A stretch of DNA of 38,356 nucleotides from positions 1 to 38,356 of the forward strand of contig PXTS01000083.1 of NCBI GenBank assembly GCA_003022485.1. Direction: 5' to 3'. Source of the stretch: Bacteroidetes bacterium QS_8_68_28 (GTDB lineage: Bacteria; Bacteroidota; Rhodothermia; Rhodothermales; Salinibacteraceae). Positions 35,639-38,356 of the stretch are shown here, piece by piece. The notes below the pieces were generated by a model. The model was not told where the DNA came from, did not search any database, and saw only the letters and a list, made by a program, of their open reading frames with translations. The position numbers were made by a program, and so were the translations under genes. Position 1 is the stretch's first letter. The number at the start of each line of letters is the position of its first letter.

Positions 35639-36432
35639 CCGCTTTGCTTCCCTTTTCCGCTCGGGGTTGTTCCTGCAGCCCATGCGGCCTGCCGCGCGCC
35701 ACGAAGCGCGCTGACGAGCCAGAGGGCGTCGGCGTCGCGCAGGTCCTCCCGGTTCAAAACATACTCTCGAACGTGCTCGCGTTCCAGCCATACCGCGCGC
35801 CCGATGCCCGGCAGCAGCCCGCAACGCACCGGCGGAGTGTAGAACACGCCCTTCTTTTCCACGAACAGATTTGCTCGCGTGGCCTCCGTCACCTCGCCGC
35901 GCTCGTTGAGCAGGACCGCCTCGCCCGCGCCACGCTTCCGTGCTCGTTCAAACGCCCTCCGGTAGACGCGACGCCACGTCGTTTTGTGCCGGAAAAACGG
36001 ATCGGTCGAGTCGGCACGCTCCTCGGCCAGCGTGAGGCGAAGCGGTTCCTGCTTTTTCTGCTCATCGAGCGGGGCGGCCTCGGAGGCAAAGTCGCCGCCG
36101 GGCCCCAGCGTGAGGCGCACTTTGAACCGCAGATCGTGGACCGTAGACGGCGGACTCTTGCGCTGCCGACGGTTGTCATCGTCAGTGGATGGCGGAAGCG
36201 AACGCCGGGGGCCTTCCTGCCTGCGCTCCTGAAGACGAGCAGTCACGCGTTGCAACTCGGCCTGCGCTTTTTCCTTCGAAAACGCAAAGCCGAAGCGCCG
36301 CGCCGACCGCCCCAGCCGCGCGAGATGACGCTCGCGGTACGCCACGCGCCCAGCCTCTGCGCACATCGTCTCGATGAGGCGGAAGCGCTCCGCGCCGGGC
36401 GGGCGCTGGGGCGAGTCAAAGGGTACGCTCAT
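35635..36432 (-). CDS. pabC: Class IV aminotransferase, probable aminodeoxychorismate lyase
   Basis: 265 aa, PLP fold type IV. Substrate arm ERFRLIETMCAEAGRVAYRERHLARL; the PLP lysine is in FFRHKTTWRRVY; then VLLNERGEVTEATRANLFVEK and the phosphate loop GLLPGIGRAVW. Directly downstream of pabB, so most likely it releases pyruvate from aminodeoxychorismate to give p-aminobenzoate for folate. Branched-chain or D-amino-acid aminotransferase activity is less likely given the neighbour. Odd: residues about 70-99 (RRQEGPRRSLPPSTDDD...) are a polar insert with PPST twice, encoded by a heptad repeat of the kind otherwise found between genes. Confidence 0.85.
   Translation of the reverse strand: MSVPFDSPQRPPGAERFRLIETMCAEAGRVAYRERHLARLGRSARRFGFAFSKEKAQAELQRVTARLQERRQEGPRRSLPPSTDDDNRRQRKSPPSTVHDLRFKVRLTLGPGGDFASEAAPLDEQKKQEPLRLTLAEERADSTDPFFRHKTTWRRVYRRAFERARKRGAGEAVLLNERGEVTEATRANLFVEKKGVFYTPPVRCGLLPGIGRAVWLEREHVREYVLNREDLRDADALWLVSALRGARQAAWAAGTTPSGKGKQSG
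36136..36196. repeat. Heptad repeat inserted in-frame in pabC
   Basis: On the minus strand CCGCCAT CCACTGA (36196-36183) and, 42 bp on, CCGCCGT CTACGGT CCAC (36153-36136). It encodes the two PPST peptides of the PabC insert. Confidence 0.6.
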
Positions 36433-36477
36433 GTCGGCGTGCTGCGTGTTGCGTTCGACAACGCGCGCTCATCCGAA

Positions 36478-36511
36478 AACGACCAGCGACCACGAGCAAC
36501 GAACTCACGAG
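36478..36511. repeat. Heptanucleotide array starting at the pabB stop codon
   Basis: + strand CCAGCGA CCACGAG CAACGAAC TCACGAG; in transcript sense TCGTGAG, TTCGTTGC, TCGTGG, TCGCTGG, TCGTT. The first unit holds the pabB TGA. Close relative of the array at 1248. Confidence 0.65.
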
Positions 36512-37719
36512 CCCGCCGCCAAAAACCGCGCCTTCAGCAAACACTCCTCGTACTCCTCGTCCGCGTCGGAATCCCACACGACCCCGCTGCCGATCCCCAT
36601 TTTGCCGACCTCGCCCCAAAGCTCGACGGTGCGAATGGGCACGCTGAACACCGCCTCATCGGGCCCGGCGAAGCCGACGGCCCCACAGTACACTCCGCGC
36701 GGGGCATCTTCGAGGCGGCGGATGTGCTGCATCGCGCGCAGCTTGGGCGCGCCGGTGACGGAGCCGCACGGGAAGAGTGCCCGGAAAAGAGCGGCCAGGC
36801 CCGCCTCCGGCTTGAGCCGGCCTGCGACGGTGGAGGTCATCTGCGAGACGGTGCCGTAGGCTTCCACGTCGAAGAGGGGGCTCGCGCGCACGCTCCCGGC
36901 CTCGCAACACACCGACAGGTCGTTGCGCAGCAGGTCTACGATCATCAGGTTCTCCGCGCGGTTTTTCTCGTCGGCGGCGAGGGCACGGCGCAGGCGCCGG
37001 TCTTCCTCCGGCGTCGCGCCTCGGCGCACGGTGCCCTTCATGGGCCGCGCCCAGACGCGCGCCCCGTCGCGGCGAAAGAAGAGCTCCGGCGAGGCGGAGA
37101 GCACGCACCGCCCGCCCCCCGCGTTCAGAAACGCGCCGTAGGGCACCGGCTGGCGGCGGCGCATCCGACGGTAGAGCGCGAGCGGATCGCCTTCGAAGCG
37201 AAAGCGCGTCGGTGCGGTCAGATTGATCTGGTACACCTCGCCGGCACGGATGACGTCTTTGACCTGCGCGACCCGCTCGCGGTAGGTCGCGCGCCCGAGC
37301 GTGAAGCGCCGGTTCTCGACGCGCGCCGTTTCGCCTGCGCCGACGAGCGCGTCTTCGAGCGCAGCGGCCTCAACGTGTTGCGGCCGTTCGTAGACGCCCA
37401 ACTCCACCAGCGGCGACTTTCCCTCGCGTTGCTCGGCACCGACGGGAAAGTGCGCCGGCTCGAAGGCATACCCGGCCTCGTAGGCCACGAATCCGGCCAC
37501 GAAACGACCTGCGCGCGTGGCTGCCTCGGCGGCGGCCAGCACCTCGGGCACCTCCGCGTAGCGGTGGGCCGTGAGCATGCGCTCCGGGCGCTCGAACAGC
37601 AACGCGCGGTCGTTCTCGTCGTCGGGGCGGCTGGTATCCAGCAGCACCGTGCCGGGGGTGCGAAGCGCCTCAGCGAGCGCGGCGGGGGAAAGACCCGAAA
37701 CCGGCGGAGCAATGTTCAC
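36505..37719 (-). CDS. pabB: Aminodeoxychorismate synthase component I
   Basis: 404 aa from GTG 37719, chorismate-binding family like TrpE but shorter at the N-terminus. ARPMKGTVRRGATPEED carries the Lys characteristic of PabB (TrpE here has PIAGTR). Also AENLMIVDLLRNDLSVCC, the LFPCGSVTGAPKLRAMQHI segment and the closing GIGSGVVWDSDADEEYEECL. It makes 4-amino-4-deoxychorismate for folate using ammonia from a PabA/TrpG-type glutaminase; no pabA is in the window. pabC follows 72 bp on, same strand. Confidence 0.93.
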   Translation of the reverse strand: MNIAPPVSGLSPAALAEALRTPGTVLLDTSRPDDENDRALLFERPERMLTAHRYAEVPEVLAAAEAATRAGRFVAGFVAYEAGYAFEPAHFPVGAEQREGKSPLVELGVYERPQHVEAAALEDALVGAGETARVENRRFTLGRATYRERVAQVKDVIRAGEVYQINLTAPTRFRFEGDPLALYRRMRRRQPVPYGAFLNAGGGRCVLSASPELFFRRDGARVWARPMKGTVRRGATPEEDRRLRRALAADEKNRAENLMIVDLLRNDLSVCCEAGSVRASPLFDVEAYGTVSQMTSTVAGRLKPEAGLAALFRALFPCGSVTGAPKLRAMQHIRRLEDAPRGVYCGAVGFAGPDEAVFSVPIRTVELWGEVGKMGIGSGVVWDSDADEEYEECLLKARFLAAGS

Positions 37720-37750
37720 GCAGGAAAAAGCAGAAGTCCGAGGAACCCCC

Positions 37751-37784
37751 GTCCGCTGCTCACGGACGTCCGCTGTTCACGGAA
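37751..37784. repeat. 17-bp tandem duplication upstream of pabB
   Basis: GTCCGCTGCTCACGGAC then GTCCGCTGTTCACGGAA, two mismatches, no gap. Each unit folds as GTCCG...CGGAC, and its core (CCGCTGT TCACGGA) belongs to the heptad family also present at 33541. Confidence 0.85.
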
Positions 37785-37904
37785 CGATTCGACTTCAAGA
37801 AACCGCGCGGTGCAGCAGAAGCGCGTCGAGCGCGCCGGGAATTGAGCCACGCTTCGGGAACACGCGGCCCCTCCGGCCCGACGGCGGGAAAGCGCGAGCC
37901 GGTC

Positions 37905-38060
37905 GCAGAGTCGTCTACGGTGTCGTATCCGTGGATGACGCGGTTTCGTAACGCCACGATGCGTGGAAGTTTGGGAAGACGGGTTTCGAGCGTTTCGTCC
38001 GCGTGGCGCGCCTGCCCCAGTGCCTCGCCGATAATCTCCAACTGGCGAAACGAGATCCCC
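37905..38060 (-). pseudogene. Remnant of a HepT (DUF86) toxin gene
   Basis: A minus-strand frame immediately downstream of the mutase gene reads ISFRQLEIIGEALGQA, then LPKLPRIVALRNRVIHGY and DTVDD. This is the core of HepT proteins, including the RNase-type R-x4-H-x-Y motif (RNRVIHGY). The first about 35 residues and the last about 30 residues of the family are not recognisable, there is no credible start, and no MntA-type antidote nucleotidyltransferase is adjacent. I read it as a decayed fragment of a HepT/MntA toxin-antitoxin pair. The surrounding 37720-38088 region is otherwise noncoding. Confidence 0.6.
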
Positions 38061-38088
38061 CAAGCGAGAACCCCCAAACCGCGAAGCA

Positions 38089-38356
38089 CTACATATTCCG
38101 CCGGTACTCGCCGCCGACCGCGAAGAGCGCCTGCGTGATCTGCCCCAGCGAGCACGTCTTGACCGTTTCCATTAGCTCCGCGAAGACGTTCTCCCCCTCG
38201 CGCGCGGCATGCTTCAAGCGTTGCAACGCGTCTTCCGAACGCCCCTCGCCGCGCCCGTGAAAATTGCGAAGCGCCGTGAGCTGGTGCTGCTTCTCGCCCG
38301 AGGAGGAGCGCATCAGATCCGGCTCGTTCTCGGCCTCGTCGTCCTCCTGCCCCTCC
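38089..38356 (-). CDS. Methylmalonyl-CoA mutase family protein, C-terminal fragment
   Basis: 88 codons of the C-terminus; the rest is off the window. The sequence EGQEDDEAENEPDLM is an acidic interdomain stretch, then ALQRLKHAAREGENVFAELM and the closing TCSLGQITQALFAVGGEYRR, the characteristic end of the catalytic subunit of B12-dependent acyl-CoA mutases (methylmalonyl-CoA mutase or the IcmF isobutyryl-CoA type). Which substrate cannot be told from this piece. The stop is followed directly by the HepT remnant. Confidence 0.8.
   Translation of the reverse strand, partial: EGQEDDEAENEPDLMRSSSGEKQHQLTALRNFHGRGEGRSEDALQRLKHAAREGENVFAELMETVKTCSLGQITQALFAVGGEYRRNM

Overview
The window is a compact, GC-rich (by eye about two-thirds G+C, not computed) bacterial chromosome segment. 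I infer a member of the Rhodothermota (Rhodothermus/Salinibacter-type relatives of Bacteroidota). Reasons: lipoproteins and membrane proteins of the Bacteroidota-restricted DUF4837, DUF4296 and DUF4293 families; an ExbB/ExbD cluster with two ExbD copies; almost no Shine-Dalgarno sequences before starts; and several candidate promoters resembling the Bacteroidota TTG / TAnnTTTG type. No plasmid, phage or insertion-sequence genes, CRISPR arrays, rRNA or tRNA genes were seen.

Layout. 1-2.6 kb, minus strand: the N-terminal part of transketolase and a VKOR-DsbA disulfide-forming fusion protein. 2.9-3.5 kb: a SAM methyltransferase. 3.7-13.0 kb, plus strand: a complete tryptophan pathway in the order trpE, an unrecognised 206-aa gene, trpS, trpG, trpD, trpC, trpF, trpB, trpA. 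It is followed co-directionally by a DUF4837 lipoprotein, long-form hisG and a DUF4296 lipoprotein. 15.9-25.2 kb: recQ (minus) converges on that cluster across a strong hairpin; then a GT2 glycosyltransferase (plus), an EamA transporter, a DUF4293 protein, an NAD-type isocitrate dehydrogenase homologue, and exbD-exbD-small membrane protein-exbB (all minus, listed by position). 25.3-28.0 kb, minus: an S41 C-terminal protease, a small membrane protein and a secreted glycine-zipper protein. 28.1-33.5 kb, plus: a PolX/PHP protein, a degenerate penicillin-amidase-like protein and an AmgK-like kinase. 33.6-38.4 kb, minus: acs, pabC, pabB, a HepT (DUF86) remnant and the C-terminus of a methylmalonyl-CoA mutase family protein.

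How genes work together. TrpE/TrpG/TrpD/TrpC/TrpF/TrpB/TrpA convert chorismate to tryptophan, and TrpS charges tRNA-Trp, so supply and use of tryptophan are co-encoded. PabB and PabC use the same chorismate pool for p-aminobenzoate. No pabA is present here, so TrpG may serve as the glutaminase for both.

Most unusual signal. Gene 3' ends are decorated with short direct repeats. At more than a dozen places a locus-specific unit of 13-23 bp is duplicated head to tail, usually just downstream of (or running into) a stop codon; the three divergent intergenic regions lack it. On top of this, a degenerate 7-bp family (about CYRMCGW on the + strand) recurs at about ten loci. It begins at the stop codon of two genes and has entered the reading frame of pabC and the C-terminal tails of the GT2 and EamA genes. 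Other oddities are a TrpA with Glu at the catalytic Asp60 position, a PolX protein without its polymerase aspartates, a penicillin-amidase homologue without much of its active site, and a near-perfect palindrome placed between the elements of a candidate internal trpBA promoter.
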